Assembly: GCF_900116175.1 (NCBI RefSeq) | Contig: NZ_FPCH01000002.1 | Coordinates: 930,001 to 994,000 of the forward strand | DNA from: Hyphomicrobium facile | Lineage (GTDB): Bacteria > Pseudomonadota > Alphaproteobacteria > Rhizobiales > Hyphomicrobiaceae | Direction: 5' to 3' | DNA length: 64,000 nt | In this document: positions 26,401 to 35,711 of the stretch, in pieces | Layout: the number at the start of each line of letters is the position of its first letter | Numbering within the stretch: position 1 is the first letter of the stretch | Made by a program: the position numbers and the translations under genes | The notes under the pieces: generated by a model | Databases searched by the model: none | The model's input: the letters and a program-made list of their open reading frames with translations, nothing else | Told to the model about the DNA's origin: nothing

Positions 26401-27915
26401 ATGGCGGCTCTGGACGACTTCGCATTCCTGTCCGGCAAGATCTACGTCGGGGGCAAATATGTTGCCAGCCGCGCGGGCGAACATTTCGACGTCATCGATC
26501 CGGCGACGGAGGATAAGCTCGGGTCGATCGCCGACTGTCCCGACGACGAAGTCGACCGCGCCATCGACGTTGCGAATGACGCGCGCCGCGTTTGGATGGC
26601 TATGGACGCGCGAAGCCGCGCCGTCATTCTGCACGACATTGCGTCGGCGCTTCGCCAAGGCAGCCGCCCGTTCGCCGAATGCCTGACGCGCGAAGAAGGA
26701 AAACCCTTCAAGGAATCCACCGACGAGGTTTCCTGGTGCGCGACCGCAATCGATTATTACGCCGAGCTCGCACGACACGAGACCGGACGCCTCGCCGGCG
26801 CGACTGTTCCCGGGCAGTTTCATTTCAGCGTGAAGGAACCGCTCGGCACGATCGTCATCATCCTGCCGTTCAACTATCCGCTCGTTCTGTTGTGCTGGGA
26901 AGCCGCGGCGGCGCTCGCGGGCGGAAACTCCGTCATCATCAAGCCGCATGAACAGACGAGCCTGACGACGCTCAAATTCATGGAGGTTTTCGCGGGTCTG
27001 CCGCCTGGATTGCTGCAGGTCGTGACGGGTGGCGCGCGCGTCGGCCAGCAGCTCATCGCAAGCCCGAAAACGCATGGCGTTGCCTACACCGGTTCCGTTG
27101 CGGTCGGTCAGGCCGTGGCGCGGACGTGCGCGGAGAGTTTCAAACCGAGCCTCATCGAAGCTTCCGGCAACGATCCGTTCATCGTCATGCCGTCGGCGCC
27201 ACTCGACATGGCCGTCAGAGGCGCTGCCTTCGCCGCGTATCTCAATTGCGGCCAGGTCTGCACGTCGGCCGAACGCTTCTACGTTCATGAAGACATTCAC
27301 GACGCCTTCGTCGAAGGGCTCGTCGCCGAGGCACGAAAGCTTCGCATCGGCAACGGTCTCGGCGCTGTCGATCTCGGGCCGCTCGCGACCAGCCGTCAGC
27401 GCGATCGTTTCGAAGGTCTTATCGCTCGCGCGCGCCAACAGGGCGCCAAAGTGGAAACCGGCGGCGTCCGTCCCGCAGCGCTCAACCGCGGCTGGTTCGT
27501 CGAGCCGACCGTTCTCTCCGGCGTCACTCCCGACATGGAGATTCTCAACGAAGAGCCGTTTGGCCCCGTCGCGCCGATCTGCAAGGTGAAGAGCTTCGAC
27601 GAAGCCATCACGCTGGCCAATCAATCGCGGTTCGGGCTCGGCGCCAATCTCTATTCGCTCGACATGGAGGAAGCTTTCCGGGCGGTGCGCGAAATCGAAT
27701 CCGGCATCCTTTGGGTCAACGCACCTCTTCTCGACAATGACGCGCTCCCCTTCGGCGGGCGGAAGCTCTCAGGAAGCGGTCGACAGCTTGGACCGGAAGG
27801 CCTCGCGCAGTTCCAGAATACGAAGTTCGTCATGATCGATCCGAAAGCTTCGAACCAGGACTTCTGGTGGTTCCCATATTCGAAGGCGGAAAGCTTCGAG
27901 CCGGCCAAGTCGTAA
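26401..27915 (+). CDS. NAD(P)-dependent aldehyde dehydrogenase
   Basis: A 504-residue member of the ALDH superfamily. Catalytic Cys287 is in LNCGQVCTSAERF and the general-base Glu253 in LIEASGNDPF; the cofactor region is ILPFNYPLVLL and TGSVAVGQAVA. The usual E-L-G-G-K reads E-A-S-G-N here, which is a variant seen in some branches. It oxidises an aldehyde to the acid in the cytoplasm; glyceraldehyde-3-P-like, lactaldehyde and succinate-semialdehyde enzymes are the nearest groups, and I cannot choose. Context next to a PuuR-like regulator and amine transport genes suggests an amino-aldehyde. Confidence 0.88.
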   Translation: MAALDDFAFLSGKIYVGGKYVASRAGEHFDVIDPATEDKLGSIADCPDDEVDRAIDVANDARRVWMAMDARSRAVILHDIASALRQGSRPFAECLTREEGKPFKESTDEVSWCATAIDYYAELARHETGRLAGATVPGQFHFSVKEPLGTIVIILPFNYPLVLLCWEAAAALAGGNSVIIKPHEQTSLTTLKFMEVFAGLPPGLLQVVTGGARVGQQLIASPKTHGVAYTGSVAVGQAVARTCAESFKPSLIEASGNDPFIVMPSAPLDMAVRGAAFAAYLNCGQVCTSAERFYVHEDIHDAFVEGLVAEARKLRIGNGLGAVDLGPLATSRQRDRFEGLIARARQQGAKVETGGVRPAALNRGWFVEPTVLSGVTPDMEILNEEPFGPVAPICKVKSFDEAITLANQSRFGLGANLYSLDMEEAFRAVREIESGILWVNAPLLDNDALPFGGRKLSGSGRQLGPEGLAQFQNTKFVMIDPKASNQDFWWFPYSKAESFEPAKS

Positions 27916-28048
27916 CATCGCGACCGCTCTTCTTCCTCGTTAACGGAGCGGGGGCTTCATGCGGCCGGTCGTTGCCATATTATGATGGCACGCCGGGCCC
28001 CGGGGCCCCCGCAGTCCTGTCCTTCACTTCACCGAGGATCATGCACGG

Positions 28049-28612
28049 ATGAAAGTTCTTCTCGTCACCGCGCATCCGCGCTCTGACTCGCTCACGCATG
28101 CCGTAGCCAAGGCTTTCGCCGAAGCTGCCATCAAGAATGGGCATGAGATCGAAGTTGCCGATCTCATGGCTGAATCCTTCGACCCCGTTCTGCGTGAACC
28201 CGACGAGCCCGACTGGGCAAATCCCAACAAGGTCTATTCGGCTGCGGTTCAAAGCGAGATGGCCCGCATCGAGCGCAATGAAGCGACCGTGATGGTCTTT
28301 CCGGTATGGTGGTGGTCGATGCCCGCCCTTCTCAAAGGCTGGATCGACCGCGTCTGGAACAACGGTTGGGCCTACGGCGATAAAAAATATCCGCACTCGC
28401 ACGCTTGGATGTTGGCGGTCGCGGGGACTTCGGCGGAAGCCTTCGCAAAGCGCGGCTATGACACAGCCATAAGCACTCAGCTGGAAACCGGTATTCTCGG
28501 GTATTGCGGAGTACCTGAGACGCGCCTCGAACTTCTTTACGGCGCCACTGAAGGCGCGCCCCATCCAGAAACTATACTCTCTAGGGCGCGCCAACTGGGT
28601 TCTGAATTCTAG
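28049..28612 (+). CDS. Flavodoxin-fold NAD(P)H:quinone oxidoreductase
   Basis: A 187-residue protein of the KefF/MdaB/NQO group. The FMN-binding start is MKVLLVTAHPRSDSLTHAVA, and VMVFPVWWWSMPALLKGWID is the family motif near the flavin. These enzymes reduce quinones or related electrophiles by two electrons using NAD(P)H. A GAGGA site lies 10 nt before the ATG. It follows the aldehyde dehydrogenase by 133 bp, which include a 14-bp GGGCCCCGGGGCCC palindrome. Confidence 0.88.
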   Translation: MKVLLVTAHPRSDSLTHAVAKAFAEAAIKNGHEIEVADLMAESFDPVLREPDEPDWANPNKVYSAAVQSEMARIERNEATVMVFPVWWWSMPALLKGWIDRVWNNGWAYGDKKYPHSHAWMLAVAGTSAEAFAKRGYDTAISTQLETGILGYCGVPETRLELLYGATEGAPHPETILSRARQLGSEF

Positions 28613-28630
28613 GCTCTCAGTTCTGGGCGC

Positions 28631-31081
28631 TTAAGCCTTGACGCGCTCGCTCTTCGGGTCGTACCACGGCGCAAGCTGCGCGCGCGCCGGATAGCGCTTC
28701 CAGGCAACTTCGACTTCGAGCGGCGCGGCGGCGAGCCACGCGGCGTCGACGCCCTCTTCGCAGCGTACGTAGCCCATGCCGAGCGAAGCGCCGATACGGT
28801 GACCGTAGCCGCCTGATGTGATCGAGCCGATCACCTTGCCGTCCCGCCAGATCGGCTCCTCATGGTACAGCAACGGCGCGTCATCGCCTTCGAGTTGGAT
28901 TTGCACCAACCGTCTCTTCAGCGGACCGCTTTCGCGCTGCTTCAGGAGCGCCTCGCGGCCGATGAAGCCACCCTTCTTGTCCCAGGCGACGGCGAATCCA
29001 AGCCCACCTTCGAGCGGCGTGTCATCCTCGCCGATGTCGTGGCCCCAGTGCCGGTAGCCCTTCTCCATGCGCAGCGAATTCATCGCGAAATAGCCGGCCT
29101 GCTTCAGGCCAAAGGCTTTTCCTGCTTCGACGAGAACGTCGAAGATGTGCTGGGCGAATTCGGCCGGCATCAGAATTTCGTAGCCGAGTTCGCCGACGAA
29201 GGTCACGCGGTTCACGCGCGCCTTCGCGTATCCGATCTCGATTTCGCGGCTGGTGCCGAACGGGAATGCGGCGTTCGATAGATCGGCGTTCGAGATGGAA
29301 CTCAGGAGTTCGCGCGATTTCGGACCCATCACCGCCAGCATCGGCAGTCCGGAAGAGATATCGCGCGCGAAAACGTGCGCATCTTTCGGAAGGTGCCGCG
29401 TCAGCCACGCAAAATCGCGAACCTGCGATACGGCAATCGAGACCACCATGAAGGACGTCTCCGAGAGGCGCGTGACGGTGACGTCCGCCTCGATGCCGCC
29501 GTGCTCGTTCAGCCACTGCGTGTAGACGAGACGGCCGACCGGAACGTCGATGTTGTTGGCGCAAATGCGATTGAGCGCGGCGCAGGCGTCACGTCCATCG
29601 ACTGCGAATTTCGTGAAGCAGCTGTGGTCGAACAAGGCGACCGCGTCGCGCGTCGCCCGGCACTCTTCCGCTGCCAAGTTGAACCAGTTCTGGCGACCGT
29701 AGCTGTATTCGATTTCGGGCTTCGTGCCGGGAGTACCGAAGAAGCCCGGACGCTCGTAGCCGGCGGCCTCGGTCATGAACGCGCCTTGCGCAATCAGCCT
29801 GTCGTGGAACGGGCTGCGCCGGACGTTGCGGGCCGTTTCGAACTGCCGATAGGGCCAGTGCATATCGAAAAGCAGGCCGAGCGTTTCAGTCGTCCGGTCG
29901 TAAAGATACTTGCTGTTCGACTGGAACGGCATCATGCGGCGAACGTCGACGTCGGTCAGCTCGACCGGCGGACGGCCATCGCGGATCCATTGCGACAATG
30001 CCTTGCCGACGCCGCCGGACGACAAAATGCCGATGGAATTGAAGCCGCATGCGCAGAAGAGGTTCTCGACCTCCGGCGTTTCCCCGAGCAGATACCGGTC
30101 ATCGGGCGTGAAGCTTTCGGGGCCGCAGAAGAAGAGCTGGATGCCGGCATCCGCGAGCATCGGTACGCGGTTCATCGCCCTTTCCAAGATCGGCTCGAAA
30201 TGCTCGAAGTCCTCGGGCAGCGAGTCGAAGCAGAAGTCGGGCGAAATGCCTTCATGTCCCCACGGCTTGGCGTTCTTCTCGAAGCAGCCGAGCAAGATTT
30301 TGCCCGCGTCTTCTTTGTAATAGGCTTCCTCGTCGGTGACGAAGAGAACAGGAAGATCACGCGGCAGGCTCGGCAGCTGTTCGGTGACGATGTAGAAATG
30401 CTCGGCAGCGTGGAGGGGAAGCGATACGCCGCTCAACGCGCCAAGATCGCGCGACCACATTCCGCCGGAGATGACGACCTTATCGGCGCGGACTTCGCCC
30501 TGATCGGTGATCGCGCCAACGGCGCGGCCGCCTTCGACGAGGATGCGTTCGACGCGGATGTTCTCGAGGATCGTGGCGCCGGCCTTGCGCGCGCCCTTTG
30601 CCATCGCGATCGTAACGTCGACTGGATTGACCTGACCGTCTTTCGGCGCCCAAAGGCCACCGACGAGACCATCGGTGTTCAATGGCGACCAGCGCTCCTT
30701 GAGTTCTTCCGGCCGCAAGACCTCAACGGGGAGACCGAAATTTCTCGCCATCGAGGCGCCGCGCTTCAGCTCTTCGAAGCGGCCTTCCGTTTTCGCGGCG
30801 CGGAGCGCACCGTTCTGACGGAAGCCGGTTGCCTGGCCTGTTTCGGATTCGAGGCTGGCGAAGAGTTCGCCCGTGTATTTCGCCAGTTCCGTCATGTTGC
30901 GCGTGGCGCGAAGCTGGGTGACGAGGCCGGCTGCGTGCCAGGTCGTGCCGCACGTCAGCTGCTTGCGCTCGCAAAGCATGACGTCGGTGATGCCGAGCTT
31001 CGCCAAGTGATAGGCGATCGAGACGCCGGCGACGCCGCCCCCGACAATCAGAACCTCAACACGATTCCGGAACGACGACAT
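28631..31081 (-). CDS. FAD-dependent amine dehydrogenase, dimethylglycine/sarcosine dehydrogenase family
   Basis: An 816-residue two-domain enzyme, the usual length for this family. The N-terminal DAO-type domain opens with the dinucleotide motif [20 protein letters not shown] and a covalent-flavin-type [11 protein letters not shown]. The C-terminal half is a GcvT-like folate domain ([35 protein letters not shown]). Known members oxidise N-methyl groups and pass formaldehyde to tetrahydrofolate. It lies 99 bp after the ABC transporter genes on the same strand and has a strong palindrome in its own upstream region, so it may also be transcribed separately. Confidence 0.88.
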   Translation of the reverse strand: MSSFRNRVEVLIVGGGVAGVSIAYHLAKLGITDVMLCERKQLTCGTTWHAAGLVTQLRATRNMTELAKYTGELFASLESETGQATGFRQNGALRAAKTEGRFEELKRGASMARNFGLPVEVLRPEELKERWSPLNTDGLVGGLWAPKDGQVNPVDVTIAMAKGARKAGATILENIRVERILVEGGRAVGAITDQGEVRADKVVISGGMWSRDLGALSGVSLPLHAAEHFYIVTEQLPSLPRDLPVLFVTDEEAYYKEDAGKILLGCFEKNAKPWGHEGISPDFCFDSLPEDFEHFEPILERAMNRVPMLADAGIQLFFCGPESFTPDDRYLLGETPEVENLFCACGFNSIGILSSGGVGKALSQWIRDGRPPVELTDVDVRRMMPFQSNSKYLYDRTTETLGLLFDMHWPYRQFETARNVRRSPFHDRLIAQGAFMTEAAGYERPGFFGTPGTKPEIEYSYGRQNWFNLAAEECRATRDAVALFDHSCFTKFAVDGRDACAALNRICANNIDVPVGRLVYTQWLNEHGGIEADVTVTRLSETSFMVVSIAVSQVRDFAWLTRHLPKDAHVFARDISSGLPMLAVMGPKSRELLSSISNADLSNAAFPFGTSREIEIGYAKARVNRVTFVGELGYEILMPAEFAQHIFDVLVEAGKAFGLKQAGYFAMNSLRMEKGYRHWGHDIGEDDTPLEGGLGFAVAWDKKGGFIGREALLKQRESGPLKRRLVQIQLEGDDAPLLYHEEPIWRDGKVIGSITSGGYGHRIGASLGMGYVRCEEGVDAAWLAAAPLEVEVAWKRYPARAQLAPWYDPKSERVKA

Positions 31082-31151
31082 AAAACCTACCTATCGACTG
31101 ATTTTCCCTCCGCAGATCTTCATCCGGCCGAGTGAAATTTACAACCGAAAT

Positions 31152-31167
31152 TTTCACATATGTGATT
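31152..31167. promoter_or_regulatory. TTTC-N8-GAtt palindrome upstream of the amine dehydrogenase
   Basis: The centre TCACATATGTGA (31154-31165) is a perfect 12-bp palindrome. It overlaps a larger inverted repeat, GTGAAATTT (31132-31140) with AAATTTTCAC (31148-31157). It lies about 70-85 bp upstream of the gene start at 31081. Related TTTC-N8-GAAA elements occur at 45512 and 46861. Confidence 0.55.
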
Positions 31168-31180
31168 TTTATGGGGGGCT

Positions 31181-31990
31181 TTATTTTCTGCCGCGGCGGG
31201 AAAGTCCGTACCAGACGTAGGCGAGACCGACGGCCGTGAACACCGAAGCAGCCAGTACGAACGATGCGACCGCGATCTGAGGCGTCGCACTCGAGCGGAG
31301 CGACAGCCAAAGCATGACCGGCAGCGTCTGCGTTTCGCGCGTCGTCAAGAACAGCGCCATGATGAATTCATTCAGCGACGTGATGAATGCAAACAGGCCT
31401 GCCGAGACGATGCCGGTCATCGCGACCGGCATGATCACATTGAAGAAGGCCTTGAGCGGCGGTGCGCCAAGATCGCCAGCCGCCTCCATCAAACTCTTGT
31501 CGAGCGTTTCAAACGTCGGCACGAGAACCGTGATCGCCAGCGGAAGCGCCCAAAGCGTGTGTGCGCAGGCGACGAGGAATTTGGACCCGAACAGATCGTA
31601 ACCGAACAGACTGACCGAGCCGAGAGCCATAGCGACCGATATGCCGAGCACCACGCCCGGAACGAAGAGCGGCAAGATCAACAGCGTTTGCAAGACGGGC
31701 CGGGCTTTCTTGCCATTCGCCAGTGCGTAAGACGCCGGCAGCGCCAGTACCATCGACATGAAAGCGGTCAGGATCGCGATGTGGAGTGAATTCCAGGCGG
31801 CGTTGATCCACTGTGCGTCGTTGAAGAAATGCCCGAACCAGCGTCCGGAAAAGCCGCGGATCGGAAAGCGGATGACGTTGTCGTCGCTGAACGCCATGAC
31901 CGCAGTGATGCCAAGCGGAATCAACACGTACAGAATGAAGAGTGCCGCAAAAGCGCGATGGAGATAGCCGAAGGCGCGATCCTCAAGCAT
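31181..31990 (-). CDS. ABC transporter permease, polyamine-type (PotC-like)
   Basis: A 269-residue membrane protein with six helices and the ABC permease EAA loop (MEAAGDLGAPPLKAFFNVIM), which contacts the ATPase. It belongs to the spermidine/putrescine and 2-aminoethylphosphonate group. It overlaps the other permease gene by 8 bp. Part of an operon of binding protein, ATPase, two permeases and the dehydrogenase, so the substrate is probably the amine that the dehydrogenase oxidises. Confidence 0.92.
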   Translation of the reverse strand: MLEDRAFGYLHRAFAALFILYVLIPLGITAVMAFSDDNVIRFPIRGFSGRWFGHFFNDAQWINAAWNSLHIAILTAFMSMVLALPASYALANGKKARPVLQTLLILPLFVPGVVLGISVAMALGSVSLFGYDLFGSKFLVACAHTLWALPLAITVLVPTFETLDKSLMEAAGDLGAPPLKAFFNVIMPVAMTGIVSAGLFAFITSLNEFIMALFLTTRETQTLPVMLWLSLRSSATPQIAVASFVLAASVFTAVGLAYVWYGLSRRGRK

Positions 31991-32876
31991 GGCTCGATGC
32001 CTTTCTATGCCGGAGCCATTGCGTCACGAGCGCCGTCGTCGCGATGATCGCGATCAACACGACGGAAATCGCGGCGGCCATCGGCCAGTTGCGGCGCGTC
32101 AGCATCTGAAGTTGGATTTCGTACGGCATCGTCCAGAGCGAATCCGGTCCGAGCGCGTTCGTGGTCGCGTAGATGCCCATCGTGAAGACGAACGCCTGCG
32201 TGAACGCTGCTGCTATGCCGCCTTTTGAGAGGGGCAAGAGGACCGTGAAGAAGGTTCGCAGTGGCGATGCGCCAAGGTCGGCGCTGGCCGTTAGAAGATT
32301 GCGATCAATCCCGTTCAGAACGCTCAGAATCGAGAAGAAGCAATATGAAATCGAGATGTAGGATAGGCCGACGACTGCCGCGATCTGGGTGCCGAGGAGG
32401 TTGACCTTCTGATCGCTGAGCCCGGTCGAGATCAGCGTATAGGAAAGAAGACCGTTCGAGGGAAAGAACATCCGCCATCCGATGATGACCGAGACCTCGG
32501 AGATCAACATCGGCGCGATGGCAATGGCGAGCAGCATTAGCTTGTTGCTGCCTTCGCGCAGCCAGACATATTGCGCGAAGAAAAATGCGGCGACGACCGT
32601 GACGACGGCGGTGACCAACGAGATGTAGATCGTCCTGCCGATCACGGCGAGCATGTTGGGCTCGGTCAGCACGACCAGATAGTTTCGCAGCGACCAAGCT
32701 TCGACGTAAATCCCGCCTGCGGGATGTTCGTTGAAGCTCATGCGAAGCAGATAGAGCAGCGGCCAGCCGAAGGCGACCACGATGAACACGAGCGTCGGCA
32801 GCATCAGCCATGGGATGCTCGGCAGTGCAGCCGAGACCTTTGAGCGGCTCGGCACGATGTCAGCCTCGGCAGTCAT
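31983..32876 (-). CDS. ABC transporter permease, polyamine-type (PotB-like)
   Basis: A 297-residue, six-helix permease with the EAA loop LLTASADLGASPLRTFFTVL. The start at 32876 overlaps the ATPase stop in an ATGA and is preferred to the longer frame at 32912. It should form a heterodimer channel with the downstream PotC-like protein. Confidence 0.92.
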   Translation of the reverse strand: MTAEADIVPSRSKVSAALPSIPWLMLPTLVFIVVAFGWPLLYLLRMSFNEHPAGGIYVEAWSLRNYLVVLTEPNMLAVIGRTIYISLVTAVVTVVAAFFFAQYVWLREGSNKLMLLAIAIAPMLISEVSVIIGWRMFFPSNGLLSYTLISTGLSDQKVNLLGTQIAAVVGLSYISISYCFFSILSVLNGIDRNLLTASADLGASPLRTFFTVLLPLSKGGIAAAFTQAFVFTMGIYATTNALGPDSLWTMPYEIQLQMLTRRNWPMAAAISVVLIAIIATTALVTQWLRHRKASSHA

Positions 32877-33877
32877 GAGTTGGGAAAATAAGTTGCGTCG
32901 GCGGTCTTCCAACCGACCTTGACCATGTGGTCGGGGCCGACGGCCGGAGCGGCCGGGCTATCGAAGAAAAGATTGCCGCGATCCGTCTCGGCATGAATGC
33001 GATATGTGCCGCCGAGGTACTCCACCGATGTAATGCGCGCCACCACCTCGTTTTCGGCGCCGGCTCCGTTGACCAGTCCGAGGCTTGTCGGACGGATGAA
33101 TACTTTTCCGGCGGCCACATCCGGGCCAGTTCCGCCGAGAGCGGGCGGCAGCCGCAGCGAACAGGACTCGCCGACGAAGGTGTAGACGAATTCGCTCGCG
33201 GGCCTTTCGAATATTTCGATGGGCGAGCCGATCTGCTCGATCTTGCCCTTGTTCATGACGGCGATGCGATCGGAGAGCGCCATGGCCTCGCTCTGATCGT
33301 GCGTCACGAAGACAGCGGTGTAGCCCAGTTCTTCATGAAGGCGGCGGATCTCCGAGCGCAACTCGAGCTTCAGCTTCAGATCGAGTGCGCTCATCGGCTC
33401 GTCGAAAAGCAATATGCTTGGTTCGACGACCATGGCGCGCGCCAGCGCCACGCGTTGGCGCTGGCCGCCCGACATCTCTGCCGGATAGCGTTGGCTGAAA
33501 CTTTCCATTCTCACGACATCGAGGATGCGCTTCACGCGCGGGGCGATATCGCTTTTCGATACGCCACGCATCTTCAATCCGTAAGCGACGTTCTCCGCCA
33601 CCGTGAGGTGAGGAAACAACGCCCCGGATTGAAAAACAGTGGCAGTATCGCGCTTGTGACTCGGCAGGCGATCGACTCTGCGCCCCATGATTTCGATGAT
33701 GCCACCGTCAGGACGATCCATCCCGCCTATGAGACGGAGTGTGGTCGTCTTCCCGCAGCCGCTCGGGCCGAGAAGGGTGAGAAACTCACCCTTCTCGACC
33801 GAGAGATCGATCTCATCGACTGCGGCGTGATTTCCATAACGCCTGACGACACGTTCCAATCGAAGGGCACAAACCAT
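32873..33877 (-). CDS. ABC transporter ATPase, polyamine-type (PotA-like)
   Basis: A 334-residue ATPase with Walker A LLGPSGCGKTTTLRLIGG, signature EMSGGQRQRVALARAM, Walker B ILLFDEPMSALD and the switch His in VFVTHDQSEAMAL. The C-terminal TOBE domain (about 255-330) is the regulatory part found in PotA and UgpC types. It lies 8 bp after the binding-protein gene and drives import through the two permeases. Confidence 0.95.
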   Translation of the reverse strand: MVCALRLERVVRRYGNHAAVDEIDLSVEKGEFLTLLGPSGCGKTTTLRLIGGMDRPDGGIIEIMGRRVDRLPSHKRDTATVFQSGALFPHLTVAENVAYGLKMRGVSKSDIAPRVKRILDVVRMESFSQRYPAEMSGGQRQRVALARAMVVEPSILLFDEPMSALDLKLKLELRSEIRRLHEELGYTAVFVTHDQSEAMALSDRIAVMNKGKIEQIGSPIEIFERPASEFVYTFVGESCSLRLPPALGGTGPDVAAGKVFIRPTSLGLVNGAGAENEVVARITSVEYLGGTYRIHAETDRGNLFFDSPAAPAVGPDHMVKVGWKTADATYFPNS

Positions 33878-33885
33878 ATTCAGTC

Positions 33886-35049
33886 TTAGCCCTTTGAAGT
33901 CTTGAGCACTGCTTGCTGGAAGCGCTCACCCATCGCATCGAAGTTCGGCAACAGCTGCTCCAGGCCCTGCATCGTCATCAAGCGCACGTTCTTCACCAGG
34001 TCATCGTTCGACTTAGGATAGTTGTGCCAGAAGGCCGGCACCGTCACATCCTTACGCGACATCACTGACATCTGCACCTGAATGAAACGATCCTGCGTTT
34101 CTTGCTCAAGCAAATAACCGAGGAAGGCGTCTGCCAGCGCATCGTGCTGCGTGCCTTTAACCTTGATGTACCAGTCGCCGTAAGCGACGGTGCCGTCGGC
34201 AGGGATGCCGGTTTTGAAGGTTGCGCCGCCGTTCTGAGTGAGGCCGAGAGCGTCCGCCGAATAGATCTGCGCAAACGATGCCTGCTCTTGCAGCATGAGG
34301 AACGAGAGTTCCGCGCCGTCCTTGTAGTACTTGGCGGGACGCAGCCGTTCGACAGCCTCGAAGATGGGGTCGGACGCCATTCCGGGCTTCCATTCGTAGA
34401 AGGCATTGAAGTCTTTTTTAGCGCCCCAGATCGCCGAGATGGCGATGAGCCACCAGTAGGCTCCAGCATCGAGGGCGAGCTTACCCTCGAGGTCTTTGTC
34501 CCACATCGTCGACCAGCTAAGCGGCTTGTCGGCGGTGAGGGCAGTGTTCAACAGCGGCAGAGAGAAGCCGAGACCCAACGGCACGCCGTAGTCGCGGGCC
34601 GCTTCCGGCCGTGCGGTGAGGAAGAACGGCTGCACTTCGGAAAGCTGAGGAAGCTTGGACCTGTCGGTCTTCGCGTAGAGGTCTTCGGCGAGTGCGCCGA
34701 GCGTCGTATATTCTTCGGAGATGGTGATATCGAACGGAGGCTTGCCTGCCGGCGCCGCCTTCATCTGAGCGACCATCTGATCCCAGCCGCCGACCAACGA
34801 CACCTTCGTGCCGTACTTGGCGTTGAACGGGTCAGAAATCGCGATCTTGAACGAGTCGAGGTAACCACCCGACCAAGCGCACACCGTCAACTCTTCGCCC
34901 TTGAAGGCGTCCTTGGCGTCGAGTGCATAAGCGCGCCCGATGATTGCGGGCATCGGCAAAAGCGCGGCGCCGGCTAGGACACTGCCGGTCTGCAGTATCT
35001 GGCGGCGAGATAGAGTCTTCTTATTGGTCTTACCGTCACCGTCATTCAT
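33886..35049 (-). CDS. Periplasmic binding protein of a polyamine-type ABC transporter (Tat-exported)
   Basis: A 387-residue binding protein of the PotD/PotF fold. The N-terminus has a twin-arginine signal (LSRRQILQTGSVLAGAALL) ending near AYALDA, so it is exported folded. The mature part begins LTVCAWSGGYLDSFK, typical for the group. It is the first gene of the transport operon. The ligand is unknown; the neighbour enzyme suggests an N-methylated amine or betaine-like compound. Confidence 0.9.
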   Translation of the reverse strand: MNDGDGKTNKKTLSRRQILQTGSVLAGAALLPMPAIIGRAYALDAKDAFKGEELTVCAWSGGYLDSFKIAISDPFNAKYGTKVSLVGGWDQMVAQMKAAPAGKPPFDITISEEYTTLGALAEDLYAKTDRSKLPQLSEVQPFFLTARPEAARDYGVPLGLGFSLPLLNTALTADKPLSWSTMWDKDLEGKLALDAGAYWWLIAISAIWGAKKDFNAFYEWKPGMASDPIFEAVERLRPAKYYKDGAELSFLMLQEQASFAQIYSADALGLTQNGGATFKTGIPADGTVAYGDWYIKVKGTQHDALADAFLGYLLEQETQDRFIQVQMSVMSRKDVTVPAFWHNYPKSNDDLVKNVRLMTMQGLEQLLPNFDAMGERFQQAVLKTSKG

Positions 35050-35711
35050 TTCAGAAACTCCCGATGGCTGTTGGTGCTGTTGCGAAGTAGGTCAGGCGGG
35101 ATCGCGTTTCGCCCGAGTTCGATGACCGGAAAAAGCCTCGTCGCGGCGGCGCCCAGACTGGCATGATGGCGAAGTCCGGTGCGCTGATGAGCCCGTGCGC
35201 GTTCGGCGGAGCGAAGAAGACGAATGGCCCGGGCTTTTGTGAAAGCCTCGGCCGGCGCGTTGCGCGGCCCCATCGCCACTTCGGCATTCCAAGAATGCAT
35301 CGTGCCCCCGCGGCGCTTGGCCGACATTGAAGACCGTTCAATTAGTCCGTTCAACGCGCGTGCGTCTCACGTCCGTCGAATTGCGCCTCGGTTGTTTGTC
35401 CAAGTTCGAGGCAGGTTGCGCATCCGGCAAGCAGCAGCAAACCGTAAAGCGTATTTGAAAAGACTTTGACGACCGTATTTCGCAAATTGATCTAAGTCAA
35501 CGACCCCCTTCCGCTCTCATGGGCTTTCTTTTTACAGTGGGTGCCCGGACACCGGCCCCGCGTCGTCACCCGATTTCCTTGACGCATCCTGTGCGGGACG
35601 ACGCAGCGCGTCTCTCGAAATATTGCGCAATGGTGCAGGCAGGCCGGGTTATCCGCGCGCCGCCGGCTCAGGGCGCGCGGTCCGGCTCGACATTCCGAGG
35701 CTTACCGAGGC
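35050..35711. other. Long noncoding region between NCS1 permease and ABC operon
   Basis: This 662-bp interval lies downstream of the NCS1 gene (minus strand) and upstream of the binding-protein gene. It should hold the promoter of the ABC operon. Short reading frames are present on both strands but none has a family-like sequence or good ribosome-binding site. A FixK/FNR-type box lies at 35487-35500. Confidence 0.5.
35487..35500. promoter_or_regulatory. FixK/FNR-type box
   Basis: TTGATCTAAGTCAA matches the consensus TTGAY-N4-RTCAA exactly. Boxes of this kind bind CRP/FNR-family regulators that act under low oxygen. The nearest start in a suitable direction is the binding-protein gene 438 bp away, which is far for direct control, so the target is open. 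Confidence 0.4.

Noticed and set aside
27995-28008. GGGCCCCGGGGCCC palindrome between aldehyde dehydrogenase and quinone reductase genes
   Set aside because: There is no T-run after it and no loop, so it is not a convincing terminator; it may be a compositional accident.
29375-31135. A 586-codon open frame antisense to the amine dehydrogenase gene
   Set aside because: It mirrors a high-GC coding gene; its product has no family-like sequence and the sense strand encodes a clear 816-residue enzyme.
35046-35354. A 102-codon frame on the minus strand that overlaps the binding-protein start by 4 bp
   Set aside because: It has low-complexity Arg-rich sequence, no good ribosome-binding site and no family resemblance, so the overlap is probably chance.
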